Shown here one piece after another: positions 32,205 through 44,001 of a stretch of 64,000 nucleotides of DNA; the first letter of the stretch is position 1; each line of letters opens with the position of its first letter. Both the position numbers and the translations under genes were made by a program. Origin of the DNA: Canna indica (Eukaryota > Streptophyta > Magnoliopsida > Zingiberales > Cannaceae); contig CP136890.1 in assembly GCA_034359265.1 (NCBI GenBank), positions 51,665,001 through 51,729,000 on the forward strand, written 5' to 3'. Below the pieces are notes generated by a model, which did no database searches, was not told the origin of the DNA, and saw nothing but the letters and a program-made list of their open reading frames with translations.

Positions 32205-34193
32205 TATCTATATATTGTATATATTAGATTGTGATGAACCTCAAGAACCCGAGCAATTGATTCCAAGGCCATGATGAGATCATGTCAGTGAGACTTGGAA
32301 TCCAGATGCTCATGTTCTAAATGTTCCCAGTCGTAGGATCACCAATTATGGAATTGATGATTCCGGATAGACTGGTGCACATACATGCCTTACGCGATAA
32401 GGGATAGCTAATCTCACAGTTACATATGAGTCGTCATTAATGTACAAGTGCAGGTGCTCATTAGGGAATGAGTTCACTGAATTAACCTATAGGAGGAGCA
32501 CAGAATGGAATCATTACATGAGTGTCAATAAGATGTTCCTCGGGTGATAGTAGGTGCAAGCAGTCCATGGACATGAGGTTGTCGTGGTTATGTTGTGAGT
32601 GACGACCTATTGCTTTGGTTCTATCCCTACGTGGCCCTAGCGTCATGTGCCGAGTATTACTGGGCATGGGGAAGCATTCATGAAGGTAGGTGAGCAACCA
32701 ACATGGAACCGGATACTCATAGTGAGAGGAGATAATGTCCTATGTGTCCCTGCAAGTGTCGACTCGGGAATCTCTGGCCACAAAAGACATGAAACTCAGG
32801 AAGATGTTTCTGACATTTCATTATTGAGACGACATCTTGGCGGTGGAATACATATGAATCGGTATTAGAGTTTGACACTTCTTTTGTACCCTAGCCAACT
32901 TCGAGACGTTGTAAACGAGGGACTTAGTTGCACGGTAACTAATCACCGAAGGGCATTCGATCCCTTGTAGATTGAACCTCACACTATCCAGGTAGTCATG
33001 ACACATTGCTATATGTCAATCTTGAGTTGTGAGTGGAGTCTCTCACGACCACACTAAAGGGGGTTTTAGTGGTGGCTCGTAAGATTCGAATAGAAGTCGT
33101 TCTATCAGATCTGACTCTTCGTTATGCACAACTCACTGGTGGCTTAGTGTGGGGCCCAATGGGTCACACACAACAGACTAATCTCGTAACTGACCTTATG
33201 AGATAAAGTCTGTATACGGCACTATATGTCTACTAGCATGGACATGCTGCAACACGATCACGGATCTCATTTATGGACATGATAAGAAAGATGTTTCCTA
33301 TAGGAACGAATACGTGAGAAAGGAGTTTCTCGGTAACCCTAATTTGTAGGGCATCCCTAAATTGTAGGGATTGGCACATGATAAATCCTAATCAATAATA
33401 ATTTAATTTATAGAGATAAATTAAAGTTTATATTTAGTTGGATTAATTAATTGATTTTGAATTAATTATAAATCCATTAAATATAAACTATTATTTTAGA
33501 GGCAAATTCTGGAGAGAGGATTTAAAAGGGAGGGTCTACTTAGGTGGCAACCTATGCCCCTTATAAATAGATGGCATAACCTCCTTCAAGAGGGTTAAGC
33601 AAATTGGTTACTCATCTTGGAGAAGATTTAGGATTTCATTCCTGAGAGACTTCTGAAAGAGAAAAGCTCCAAGAACTCATCTTTATCTCCTTGGGTGGCC
33701 GGCCATCTAAAGCTTCCTTCCCCGATTTTGTGAAGCCGGTTGAAGGTCTCTTCCTCTTGGGTGTGTCATCTACTTCATCTTCTTAGAGGAGTCCAAGAAG
33801 AACAACGAGGTATTCCTTTATCTTCCTCCTCGTTTTGTGGTTTTCTCATCCCTTCTTCCTCCCTTTTGGTGCTCGGTTCTTGGTGGAAGGGTCGGCTTCA
33901 CATTGATGCATCTCGGGGGTTGAGATTGCCTCTTCGTTGAGCCACAATGAGTCTCGGTGTTCGTTGCCCCCATATTGTAAGGCGCTTATTGTGGACTTTC
34001 CTTGGAGGACGTGTGTGTGTGCGTCTTGAACGGAGATAGGAGCAGTCATACCATCCACGATATAAGGTATATCTTCTCCTTCTACTCGTAGATTGAATTC
34101 CTTAAAGATTGCTAAAGTTGATCGTTAGTTTAGGGATTGTTTGAGTTTTTAAAAATCGCTTTTTTCGTTGTTCTTCTTCTTCCCATCCCAACA
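32205..34193 (+). mobile_element. 3' LTR of element D, 5'-truncated
   Basis: It aligns with the 5' LTR from about base 15160 onward, so the first 100 or so bases are missing. It ends CCCAACA before the GTATC duplication. A TATA box (TATAAATA) is at 33562. It holds the full LTR middle that was lost from the 5' LTR. Confidence 0.85.
33562..33569 (+). promoter_or_regulatory. TATA box of element D LTR
   Basis: TATAAATA in CCCCTTATAAATAGATGG, about 630 bp from the LTR end. Confidence 0.5.
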
Positions 34194-34198
34194 GTATC

Positions 34199-34360
34199 TA
34201 TCTACACTTCCATCTTGTTTGCATTTGACCTTATACACCCACTTACACCCAATGGGATGTTTTCCTGGTGGTAATTTGCAAACCACCCAAGTGTTATTTC
34301 TTTCTAAGGCATCTATTTCCTCCTGCATTGATCTTCTCCAGATATGACTAGTCATTGCTT
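34199..34360 (-). pseudogene. Element H reverse transcriptase start
   Basis: The minus strand reads WRRSMQEEIDALERNNTWVV and GCKWVYKVKCKQDGSVDRY, the conserved beginning of copia RT. It is cut by element D at GTATC; six more codons are at 15048-15067. Confidence 0.8.
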
Positions 34361-34555
34361 ATGTGTAATTTCTTGGCTCTCTATGAACATCTATAGATGC
34401 CAGGAATCTCTTATAAGGTGTGGTCATGTTTTGTAGATTCATTAACTTGTGAATTGAGTAAGGTGAAGTTCTCTTCTTATTGTCATCAGTGTTCACTTTC
34501 ATCAGTGAATTGCATATGTAATCTTGATATCTCACAGGTCTTCTAACTTCCCTCC

Positions 34556-35137
34556 TCATTGTTCTGCCTTGACATCACAATTCTCTTTACTGATTTCTTT
34601 TGCAACTTTAGGTATATTAGTTTCTTTGTCAACTTCTTGTTCTTCACCTGATGTTGAACCTTCATCAGTCTCCTCATTTGATGTTAGATCAGTATCAAAC
34701 TCTTGCTCTTTCTCTCTTCTCAATAGTTTCTTGGAGCTTTCCTTTTTCAGGTTGCTCTCACTATCAGCATAGTTTAAGATATCCTTGGTTGTAGGTAAGA
34801 TATGAATCGTTTCATGCATGCTTTCCTTTTTGAAAGGAGAAATATGTAATTTCATATCCCTTGATATAGTTACTTGTTTGCTTTCCATCTCATACAATTT
34901 ATAGCCCTTCTTTCCATAGGGATATCCTATGAAGACTGCCTCCTTTCCTCTAGCATCAAACTTGGACCTCCCTTGCTTCAAGGTGCTTGCATAGCACAAG
35001 CAACCAAAATCCTTTAAGTGGTCTAGGTCAGGTGATCTTTTGTACAACATCTCAAAAGAACTTTTGTTGTCCAATTTGCTACTGGGCATCCTGTTTATCA
35101 GGTAAGTAGCAGTTATGTTCATTGCCTTTTCTGACAT
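34556..35137 (-). pseudogene. Element H integrase C-terminal half
   Basis: 193 codons. [27 protein letters not shown] and [13 protein letters not shown] match the copia integrase C-terminal half, then [20 protein letters not shown] and an acidic linker rich in E, S and T. The catalytic core upstream is missing: a deletion joins this to gag sequence near 35140-35300. Confidence 0.8.
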
Positions 35138-35139
35138 TA

Positions 35140-35880
35140 TTCAGTGCAATACTCTCCACACTTCCTCCATTTTGTGTGCGAATCTTCCTTTGGGATTCCT
35201 TCTGCTCTAAAAAGGAATACGCTTGTTTCAAATTGGGCAAGGGTTTCATGAGTAAAATCTGACCACTCACCCCGACATAACACTCATTGAGACCCATCAA
35301 GAATTAAGTCATTCGATCCCTGGTCAATATTTCTCTGCCCACTCCACATGTACACCTCAAATTCTCGACAGCATCAAGCTCATCCCATAAAGACTTTAAC
35401 TTGGTGTAATATGCGGCAATAGACAAGTTGGTCTGCCTGATTGTACTGATTTGCACCTTTAGCTCGAATATTTTGGCTCATTGCTCTTGCCAAAATTATC
35501 CTCTAAGTCTGCCCACATCTCGGCAGTAGTTTGTGCATATAGAACACTAGATATCAGCTCCGGCGCTATGGAATGAATTATCCAGGACCTTACAAGGTCA
35601 TTACATCTTTTCCACACGCGAGCCTTTGTGCTATTTTCTTCTAGTAGACTGATTGATCCATTAATGAAGCCTACTTTATTCGTTGCTGATAGTGATATCA
35701 GCATGGATTCATGCCATGGAAGGTAATTTTCACGATCATGGAGACAAGAACAATACCTAGAGCGTAGCTCCCGTTAATGATGAATGAATCATCCTCTTAT
35801 TCCGTCCCCTCGGTGGCCACTTGGCCGCCATCGACTCGGTGGTGGCGGTGGAAGTTATGCCAACTGCCGCAACGACGACG
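35140..35880 (-). pseudogene. Element H gag (broken)
   Basis: Minus-strand gag of another copia group. MAAKWPPRGRNKRMIHSS-type start near 35840, then, across a frameshift at about 35700, MLISLSATNKVGFINGSISL, RCNDLVRSWIIHSI and SSVLYAQTTAEMWADL, which match the gag-polypeptide family of copia elements. The frame breaks again before 35300 (LPNLKQAYSFLEQKESQRK). Confidence 0.65.
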
Positions 35881-36425
35881 ATGGCAGGGGAAGGGCCCTT
35901 CCGCGGTTTCAAACGGATGATCGCCGGAGAGAAATAGGAAGGGGGGCGACGAGCGGTGCGAGGAAAAGTGGGGGAGAGGAAGAAAAGGAGAGGCAACACC
36001 GCGGGGCTTTTCTCAACTGGGAAAAAAGGGCGTGGGTTTTGTCGACAGGCGAAGTGCGTTGGAAAATAAGAGGAAAGGAGAAACCATTATCTATTATTTT
36101 AGTTATTATCTCAGATATTATATATTATTTTTAAATAATTTTATTTCAGACATTTAAAATATATTTAATCAATTATTATTATTTTAGATTTTTAATAATT
36201 TTGAGGGGTGAGGGGTACGTGAGAATTCTAATTATTTGATTTTTTTACTTAATAATATTTTAAATTTTTATGATATGTGTAATAAAATTATTTAAGTGTC
36301 TAAAATTATTTTTATTTTTAAATTAATTTTTATTTATTTTCTTATTTAAAAGTGAAAGGTAGGAATTGATGAGCGTCATTTCTTATATCACAAAATGTAA
36401 GAATTAGTGAGGGCCACCATGTTGT
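35881..36425. other. Leader of element H and AT-rich spacer
   Basis: 35881-36080 is G-rich on the plus strand, perhaps the untranslated start of element H. 36080-36425 is AT-rich without a recognisable LTR or gene. The last five bases, GTTGT, would be the target site of element G; its partner lies beyond the window. Confidence 0.4.
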
Positions 36426-36791
36426 TGTAATATTCTAGATATTTAATTATATTATTTTCCTTTATGCTTGTATTTGCCAGCCTAGCGGACTAGTTTGAGG
36501 TCAAGCCGAGTCGACTCATGGTCCGATGCGAGCTTGCGAGCTCGGGTAAGTAGGATATGAGTTATGTGAATTTTGCTTGCATAAATAGATTTATTTAATT
36601 TTATGTTGTGTTGTATGATGGTTTAATTATGTGGCATGTGGATGTGCATGTGCATTGGGTTTGTATTATTTATGGATGGTTATATGAAGAATGGAATTAA
36701 TTAAGTTAATTTAAGTTAACGGGTTTGGATTCGGCTTGAGGTGGATGAGGGTTGGATAAAGGGTTTAGTTGAGTTAGGGTTGAGGAGGGAA

Positions 36792-36798
36792 TATAAAA
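36792..36798 (+). promoter_or_regulatory. TATA box of element G LTR
   Basis: TATAAAA in GGGAATATAAAACTCCC, at the place of TATATATAA in the 2386 copy. Confidence 0.5.
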
Positions 36799-36888
36799 CT
36801 CCCTCCCCTTGGCTTGTGGCTCCTTATTTGGAGCCACACAAGCAAGAGGAGAAAGGAGTAGCTGCTAGCCGCAGGAGCAACCGACCCC

Positions 36889-36890
<2 letters not shown>

Positions 36891-36932
<42 letters not shown>
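36891..36932. repeat. (CT)n microsatellite
   Basis: About 20 CT units in the CT-rich leader of the LTR. Other LTR copies have only short CT runs here. Confidence 0.95.
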
Positions 36933-36934
<2 letters not shown>

Positions 36935-37631
36935 AGCTGCCAGCCAGCCGTCGAGCCTTCCCTCTTCTTCCTTCCCTATTCCTTTCCTTTGGAGCCGAGC
37001 CAAGAGGAGCCGATTGGAAGTCGCCAGGCCCTCTCTCTTCCTCTCTCCAAGCCGGCGGCTTCGAGTGAGCCCCCCCTTTCTCTTTTCTTTGAATCGAGTC
37101 GAGTATCTTGAGCTGATTCGAGGGCCGTTGTCCGGGGTTCTCTTCTAATCATCTTTCCAAATCTAGGTGAGTGGTTTTACCTCTCCTTTCCGGATTTCTT
37201 TCTTGGCTTGAGCCATTTTAGGCTATTTCTTGATTCTTGTGTTTTCTCGATGAATCATGGATTTTGAGTGCCGATTTCTTGTGCCAGATCGTGGGAGGAG
37301 GGCCAAGACCTTCCCTTTGTGGCTCAGCAGCCCTAGGTTTACCCTAGGGGTGCTCGGCCAAGGGTGAATCTTGGGTGCCCTCAAGGTGTTCAGTGAAATG
37401 CGTAAGGGGAAGTTTTTTTGGTGTTTTTGAGATCAGTAATTTATATTGTTTATGAAAATGAATTCCTCTATGTTCAAGCATGCCTTGTATGTAATATGTG
37501 ATTTTAGATTAAAAAAATCATGTTTAAGAAAGAAAAAAAAAAATCTTGAGGTTCTTGTTCTTAATGCTTGTTCTTGTTCATGATATTATAAGTGCTTGTT
37601 GGCCTTGTTGTTCAGCATGGAAATTAAGAAA

Positions 37632-37959
37632 TGTAGGGATGGATCGACTAACAAAACAACGAAGAACAAAAAGAAATAGAAAGGAGAATACACACAAGAT
37701 TTACGTGGTTCGGGACAACGATGTGCCATCCGTACATCCACAGGCAAAGGAGGAGCAGATCTTTACTATTCACCAAGAACACAAGTACAGAGAGAGAGAA
37801 AAAACCCTAGCCCCAAAATACAAATCTCACAACAGCTGCTGCGAACCGCTCTCCAATCCTATAAATACATAATAACCCTAAACGGGTCGGGTTACAACAT
37901 AATAACCCTATCGGCCCTCCGCGCCGGCCCAATATTACAAATTCAAGACACGTCCAACA
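37632..37959 (-). mobile_element. 328-bp copia solo LTR
   Basis: Inserted in the G LTR with an exact AGAAA duplication (37627-37631 and 37960-37964). It starts TGTAGGGATGG and ends GTCCAACA, so on the minus strand it reads TGTTGGAC...CCCTACA. It contains ATTTACGTGGTTCGGG, a block I associate with short plant copia LTRs in reverse orientation. The open frame at 37546-37872 crosses it by chance. Confidence 0.8.
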
Positions 37960-38569
37960 AGAAAATTATTTCAAGATTTATATTCTGTTTAAAGGATAAT
38001 TAAGTGCTTAATTTATGGAAATTTCGGATTTATTTCTTATGCTATGCTGAAATTTGATGTTGCTGAAATTGCATTCTGAAATGATGAATCAGTGCTGTTT
38101 ATAAATTGTTTGCTGTGATATCTGTATTTATCTGAGTATAGTCATGTAACCTATCGTTTCGACTAGAAAATATAGTTTGGAAACATAAAACACATTCTGG
38201 AGACCAGATTCGGATTAGATACATCAGTTTCGAGCAGAACAGTAAGCTAAAATAAAACCCTAATTGTGGTGAACTAAATTTTAATTGTATAATAAAAATT
38301 ATGAAAGGGGTCAGCATAATCTGTTATAAACCAACATGAGAAATTTATGCATAAAATAAAACCACACGGGTTTACGACATTACGGGTCTAGGAGTTGGGG
38401 TCGGATTTTGGAGTGTTGAGACACTTTCCAATATGATCACCCCTAAGACACTGTAGGAGAGTCATGACTTAGGTCATGGTGTGCATATCTTTATAAATGG
38501 TGGAGAGGCTAGTAGAGGAGCCGGATTGTGGGCTAAGCCCAAGAGGTTGGATGGGTAATTCCCAACCTA

Positions 38570-38843
38570 CAGAACAAGTTCGGATGGCCTTTCCCGATTG
38601 TTCTGGTTGGCCTCGTGGGATAAGTTCGGAGGGCCTACCCGATTATCCCCGAGGTGATTTTAAGGAATATGTTCGGAGGGCCTTTCCCAATTATTCTTGT
38701 GATGTCTTTTGAGAGTAATCTCGGAGGGCCTACCCGATTACTCTTATGATATCTTAAAGGGGCAAGTTCGAATGGGCGAATCCCGATTGTCCCTATGCGT
38801 CTCGTGGAGCAAGTTCGGAGGGTCTTCCCGATTATCCTAGTAT
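38570..38843 (+). repeat. Hairpin array in element G LTR, six units
   Basis: Units at 38570 (CAGAACAA/TTGTTCTG, 8 pairs), about 38610 (CCTCG and GGGATAA with TTATCCC and CGAGG), 38663, 38710 and 38755. A final hybrid unit has the left arm GGAGCAA of unit 6 and the right arm TTATCCTAGTAT of unit 7, so unit 7's left half was lost by deletion between the two cores. Confidence 0.8.
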
Positions 38844-39182
38844 GTGTTGTTTGCCTTAGGGCATGGTAGGCTTTGGCCTATTGTTCTTCACCGTTTGGGT
38901 GTTGGCTGCCTTCGGGTAGGTGGTGGCCGGATGGCCTGTTAGCAGGTCACTCCCTTGTGACCTTTGTTGTGTGAAATCCGACACTAGAAGGGGGGGTTGA
39001 ATAGTATCTGTCCCCTTTTCCTATGTTTTCTTCTTACTCAATTTTAGCTTCACTTAATGCAATTGTTTCTTAATTGTGAATATGATCAAATATAAATAGT
39101 AATGATAGACAAGCAAATAAACAATGCAAACAAGAGTAATTATAATGGTTCGGCCAACTGCCTACTCCACTACCTTGGCTCC

Positions 39183-42100
39183 TAGAGGTGGCAACGGGCT
39201 GGGCCAGCCCATGGGCGGCACGGGCCTGGCCCGGGTTTGGGCCGGGTCTGGCCCGACACGACTGTGCCCAGAAGATGGGCCGGGCTCGCCTTCTGGGCAC
39301 ACGGGCCGAGCACGGTCCGTGCACCGTGCTGGACCGAGCACGGGGGCCTGGCGCACGCCAGGCCAGGGTCTGGCGCGCGCCAGACATAGGTCAGCCCGAG
39401 CCAAGTCTGGCTTGGGCCAACCAAGATATTATATATATATATATATATATATAATACCTATAAATACCCCCTCTCCTTCTTCATTTCTTTCATCTTCATC
39501 TTCAACTCTTTCTCTCAATTCTCAACTCTCAACTCTCAACTCTCAATCTCAACTCTCAACTCTCAACTCTCTTACTCTCAACAATTTAAATTCATTTACA
39601 ATCATTCTCAACAACATTTTAAGCTCATCAAGAAGACAAGGATTCAAGATTGTTGTTAATTTTTTTTAATCTCTTCAATTTGTTTCATTGATTAGTATAA
39701 TATTTATACTTTTTATATTTTTAATTTTTACTAATGGCGGATGGAGATTTTTCAGGTTATACTCCACAAGCTGGATCAAATATGTTAGAAGAAATGCCTC
39801 CTGCTACTCCTACCACTCCTACCACTCAATAAAATCAAAACATAGAGATAAGTCCATCTATTAATTTATGTCCATCAGGTAGAAAAAAAAGTATGATTTG
39901 GAAAAAAATTGAGAAAATTATTGAACCTGATGGCACCATAACAACAGCCCGGTGCAAAAAATGTCAAAAAATTCTTTCAGCTTCAACAACCAGAGGAACT
40001 GGTCATTTATTATGTCATAGCAAAGGGTCATGACAATAAGGTTGCACAAGCTCAATAAATTCTTAATTTATCTTTTTCTGGTTTAATAGCTTTTTCATAT
40101 GATCATGATTTTCAACGTCGAGAACTTGCAAAATAAATTGTTCAAAGTGAATCTCCTTTTAGTTTTGTTGATCAACCAAGATTTTCTAGTTGGATTCAAA
40201 ATACTTTACAACCAAAATATAAAAAAATTACTGGAAATACAATGAAAATTGATGCTTTAAAATTATTTTTTATATATAGAGAAAATATAATTACTAGTTT
40301 TTAAAATAATAAATCAAAAATTTCTTTAACATCTGATGTTTGGTCTAGTCAACGTACTACTAATTCTTACATTTGTGTTACTGCACATTGGATTAATGAA
40401 AATTTTATTTTGCAAAAAAAAATAATTAGTTTCAAAGTTTTTGAATATCCACACACTTCTGTTGCTATTTTTTCTTCTATTAGATTTGTAACATCTTTCT
40501 ATAATATAAAAGATAAAAAAATTTCGATTAGTTTTGATAATGCTAGTAATAATGATGCTGGTATTCCTCCCCTTATACAGTTATTTAAGCCAGTATTAGA
40601 TGGTGAATTATTTCATGTTCGTTGTGTTTGTCATGTTCTTAATTTATGTGTACAAGATGGTTTAAAATAAGTAAATATACATGTAGAAAAAATAAGAGAT
40701 GTTATTAGATATATGTGTTCTTCAAAAGCAAGAATACAAGAATTTAAAAAATTATGTCAATCTTTTAATAAACCATTTAAAAAATTTAATGGTGATGTTA
40801 TTACTAGATGGAATTCAACATATCATATGCTTATGTCTACTATAAGATATCAATAGATCCTTACAATATTTTACAATCAAAATATGTCTGGTGATCCAAT
40901 TAATAATAATGATTGGTTAGTTGCTGGACATATTACTCAAATTTTAGAACTTTTTAATAAAGCTACCGAATAACTTTCAGATGTTTATTATCCTACATGT
41001 AATTTAACTCTTTCACATATAGCTCGTATTAGTGAAGTATTTTCTTCATATAGACATCATCCTTTATTTGCACAAACTAAATCTTTAATGGAATCTAAAT
41101 TTAAAAAGTATTGGTCAGATATACCTACTTTATTTTGTTTAGCAATATGTTTAGATCCTAGAATGAAAATTGATGGTTTAAATATGTTGTTAGATGATTA
41201 TTATAACAATATAGAATTAGATAATGTTGAAGAAAAAAAATTAAAAATTCGGATTTATTGAATTCTATTTTTGTATTTTACGCTTCAAAATTTGGTGATA
41301 CAATTACAAATAAGACAACATCTTCTTCTTCTAGATTAAGAGATGATGGTGGAAATAGTATTAATTCTCAACTTGGTCGTGGAATAAAAAAAACTAAATC
41401 TACTAATTTTAATGAATTACTTTTTTTCTATATCATAATCATTCAGAAGAAATAGATGATAACGAAATTTTAGCATGGTGGAAAAAACAAGAAAATATGT
41501 ATCCTATTATTTCCATCATGGCACATGATATACTAACTGTTCATGTGTCTACAGTAGCTTCCGAGTCTTGTTTTAGTGCAGGAAATAGAATTCTCGATGA
41601 AAAAAGAAGTCGAATTAGTGAAGAAACGGTTGAAATATGCTTTTGCTTAAAAGACTGGTTGGATAGATTACAAGATAAGGGAGGACACGACACTTCATCA
41701 TCGGGAGAGGAGGAAGTTCAAACAAGCGAAGCTGGTGCTGCTAGTCCAAGTACAAGTTAAATCACCGGGACTACGGGTGATTAAAAATATAAAAAGAACT
41801 ACGTAGACCTGATCCTTCTATAGTTAATCATTGGGGAGTGCAAATTTAGCTATAGAATGTATGTAGGCAACCTTTTAAGGTGCGGTCTATTATAATATTA
41901 AAAAAAATTATTTTATCGTTGGATGAATATTTTTGTATTAAAGATAAATAAAAATAAAAATTTAATTATAATTTATTTTTAAAAAAATCTTTTTATTAAT
42001 TTATACTGCGGTTACAATGTTACATATAAAAAATATATTAAAAATATATATAATAAAATTTAGTACAATAATTAATAAAATTAGAGGTCCAAATTCAAAA

Positions 42101-42314
42101 CTCACCCGTAACCATTAATTTTTAAAATTAAATTTTAAACCTTTAAAATTTTAAATTAAAAAATTAAATTAAATAATTAATTTTTCAGGCCGGCCCGAGC
42201 CCAGCTGGGCGGGCTCAGGCCCGGGCTGGGCTTGGCTGCCAAACATTCGGGCGGTGCCAGGCACGACCTGAAATGTGGCCGGGCCTGCCCGAGCACGGCC
42301 CGTTGCCACCTCTA
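39183..42314 (+). mobile_element. hAT transposon with broken transposase
   Basis: A 3,132-bp element with perfect 17-bp inverted ends TAGAGGTGGCAACGGGC and an exact 8-bp duplication TTGGCTCC (39175-39182 and 42315-42322). Inside: GC-rich subterminal GGGCC/CGGGC stretches at both ends, a TA microsatellite at 39428-39453, CAACTCT repeats near 39510-39585, and a plus-strand transposase. It sits in the 3' LTR of the SIRE-like element. Confidence 0.95.
39734..41760 (+). pseudogene. hAT transposase (BED finger, RNase H-like, dimerisation domain)
   Basis: ATG at 39734. A BED zinc finger follows (WKKIEKIIEPDG, then CKKC and GHLLCH) at about 39900-40030. The RNase H-like catalytic domain keeps LTSDVWSSQ and ISFDNASNNDAG (40330-40570), then FHVRCVCHVLNLCVQDGL at 40610-40670. 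The C-terminal hAT dimerisation domain reads VSTVASESCFSAGNRIL and DEKRSRI at about 41545-41620 and ends at 41760. It is broken by stops (TAA at 39830, TGA at 40031, TAA at 40669 and others) and frameshifts near 41260 and 41430. The family is usually 600-700 residues; the span fits one full-length, intronless gene. Confidence 0.85.
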
Positions 42315-42833
42315 TTGGCTCCTCACCAAGGATTTCTAATCACTACTTAATAGAATCTATGTTTCCCTTTGAATACAATGAGGACACCCTTCTCACCGCT
42401 CTGAGAACACCTCACTCCTATTCACCTAGGCAAAACACAATTCTATAAAGCTATCCCTAAGTGTTTCCTAGCACACCTAGCAGCTATCTCAATTTGACAA
42501 CAAGTTTACAATAAAAGTCAAATACAAAGGAAAGAGCTTATGAATAAAAAATGAACCAAGGCTTCTTTCCACCACCTTCAGGTCTCCAACTTGCAAGAAG
42601 ATGACTCTTGAGTTGTAGCACAGTTGAAGAAGCAGGGAATCAGTGCCTGAAATGAGTCGTAGATGGAAGCAGAGGGCGCGCGCAGATTTCGCTCTTTTGA
42701 AGGCTTAAGAAAACTTTTTTAATGCTCAATAAAACTTCTAAGAAGAAGTTAAAGAAGTTAGGTGAGGGGTGTTTATAACCCCTCACTCTAACGGCCTGTT
42801 CAACGGCTAAAAAAATAGCTGTTGAAGCCGTTC

Positions 42834-43192
42834 GATCGCTGGCCGATCGATCGGTCGGTCGACCGACTAATCGACTGCCACTGCGACCGCTGGTTGGATG
42901 AGAGAGCTCAGTCGACCGACTGACGAAAAAGTGTCGATCCTTTATTCGGTCGACCGAATACCTGAGCCAGGGTCGCGCGACATGCTATCTCCTATTCGAT
43001 CTACCGATTGGTCGATCGCTAAGCATTCTGCCATTTTTTCCCTTCGGTCAGTCGACCGACGCAACCTTGTATTTTTCCTTCACCGAATGGCTACTGCCTA
43101 TTTTTACCTTCATTTGGTCGACCGACCGGTCGACCGAACGACTGCTTTGGCATAGTACTGCCTTTTTCGGTCGACCGACCGATCGATCGAAT
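42834..43192 (-). repeat. TCGACCGA palindrome array (SIRE-like, 3' LTR)
   Basis: GGTCGACCGA words in both orientations, with spacers such as CTACTGCCTATTTTTACC that differ from those of E and F. Confidence 0.85.
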
Positions 43193-43464
43193 GCAGGCTG
43201 AGGCTGATTTCTTCTTGAAATTTTTACATGCTTTTTTTATGGATTTAGTTACCAAGTTCTAACTTGGATAACTATATAATTTGTCTTGGGATAAGATTGT
43301 CCTAGGGGTATATTACAAGATATCTATTTGATTTATGCCCGAGCCTTTATTTGGCATGCTTATCGCAACCTCAACCTGAACTCAAAACTTCACACTTGGA
43401 TTAAATATATGTTTGTTATCATCAAAATAAAGATCGAGGCTTAAGAGAGACCCTTAAGCCAACA

Positions 43465-44001
43465 ATCTCCCCCTTTTTGATGATGACAAACATAACATGA
43501 GATTTTTAGAAAGCATAAGTGTTTGTGAGTTTGAGTTAAGGCATTCATGAGTTAGGGCATGCAAGATATGTAACTTAGCATATGCATTCAACCACTTATG
43601 ATTCAACCTATGCTCCCCCTATCAATGTGCATATTCAAATTCTTATAACTCAACCTATGCTCCTCTTATCAATGTGCATATCATTTTTAACTTTTAACTC
43701 ACCCTAACTATATGCATCGTGAAAACCAAGTGTGACCTTTCTTTTTCTCCCCCTTTTGACATCAATCAAAAAGGGTAAGAATTAAGGTACAATTAATGAG
43801 TTTCATCATAAAAACCGAAAGAAACCAAGAAAGCCACAAAACCAAGTATCATCTATCACTATAGTCCTTCCCATTAATGTAAGCCTATAGAAGACAAACA
43901 CTAATAGGTCTCAAAGCCCCACTACAGAGCAATACATAAGTGTGATGATACTGTATTGAATGCAATTTTTGAAAAGCATATACATTTTAAAGAAAAATAT
44001 T
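43465..44001 (-). other. 3' untranslated region and polypurine tracts of SIRE-like element
   Basis: No frame. On the minus strand AAAAAGGGGGAGAT abuts the 3' LTR, and further purine tracts (AAAAGGGGGAGAAAAAG near 43745, GATAGGGGGAG near 43620) lie upstream, as in E and F. Confidence 0.7.

Larger units (their letters stand above)
15068..34193 (+). mobile_element. Ty1/copia element D (Angela-like), nested host
   Basis: A retroelement with LTRs starting TGAAGGAAATAATGCCC and ending CCCAACA, flanked by an exact GTATC duplication at 15063-15067 and 34194-34198. Order on the plus strand: LTR, primer site, long leader, gag, protease, integrase, RT, RNase H, LTR, as in Ty1/copia. The LTR start and long leader recall Angela/BARE elements; the lineage is tentative. 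It is interrupted by element E in the integrase gene and by an LTR fragment in its 5' LTR. Its genes carry stops, frameshifts and large deletions, so it is not autonomous now. Confidence 0.85.
38965..43464 (-). mobile_element. 3' LTR of SIRE-like element, split by hAT
   Basis: About 1.36 kb of LTR once the hAT insertion and one TTGGCTCC are removed. Palindrome array 42834-43192; TTTATAA promoter motif on the plus strand at 42772, read TTATAAA on the minus strand. Confidence 0.9.

Noticed and set aside
37546..37872. 108-codon plus-strand frame
   Set aside because: It crosses the boundary of a solo LTR with a clear duplication; chance frame.
39124..39669. Several overlapping frames on both strands, 80-181 codons
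   Set aside because: They lie in the GC-rich subterminal region of the hAT element, rich in Ala, Arg, Gly and Pro in all phases; no domain.
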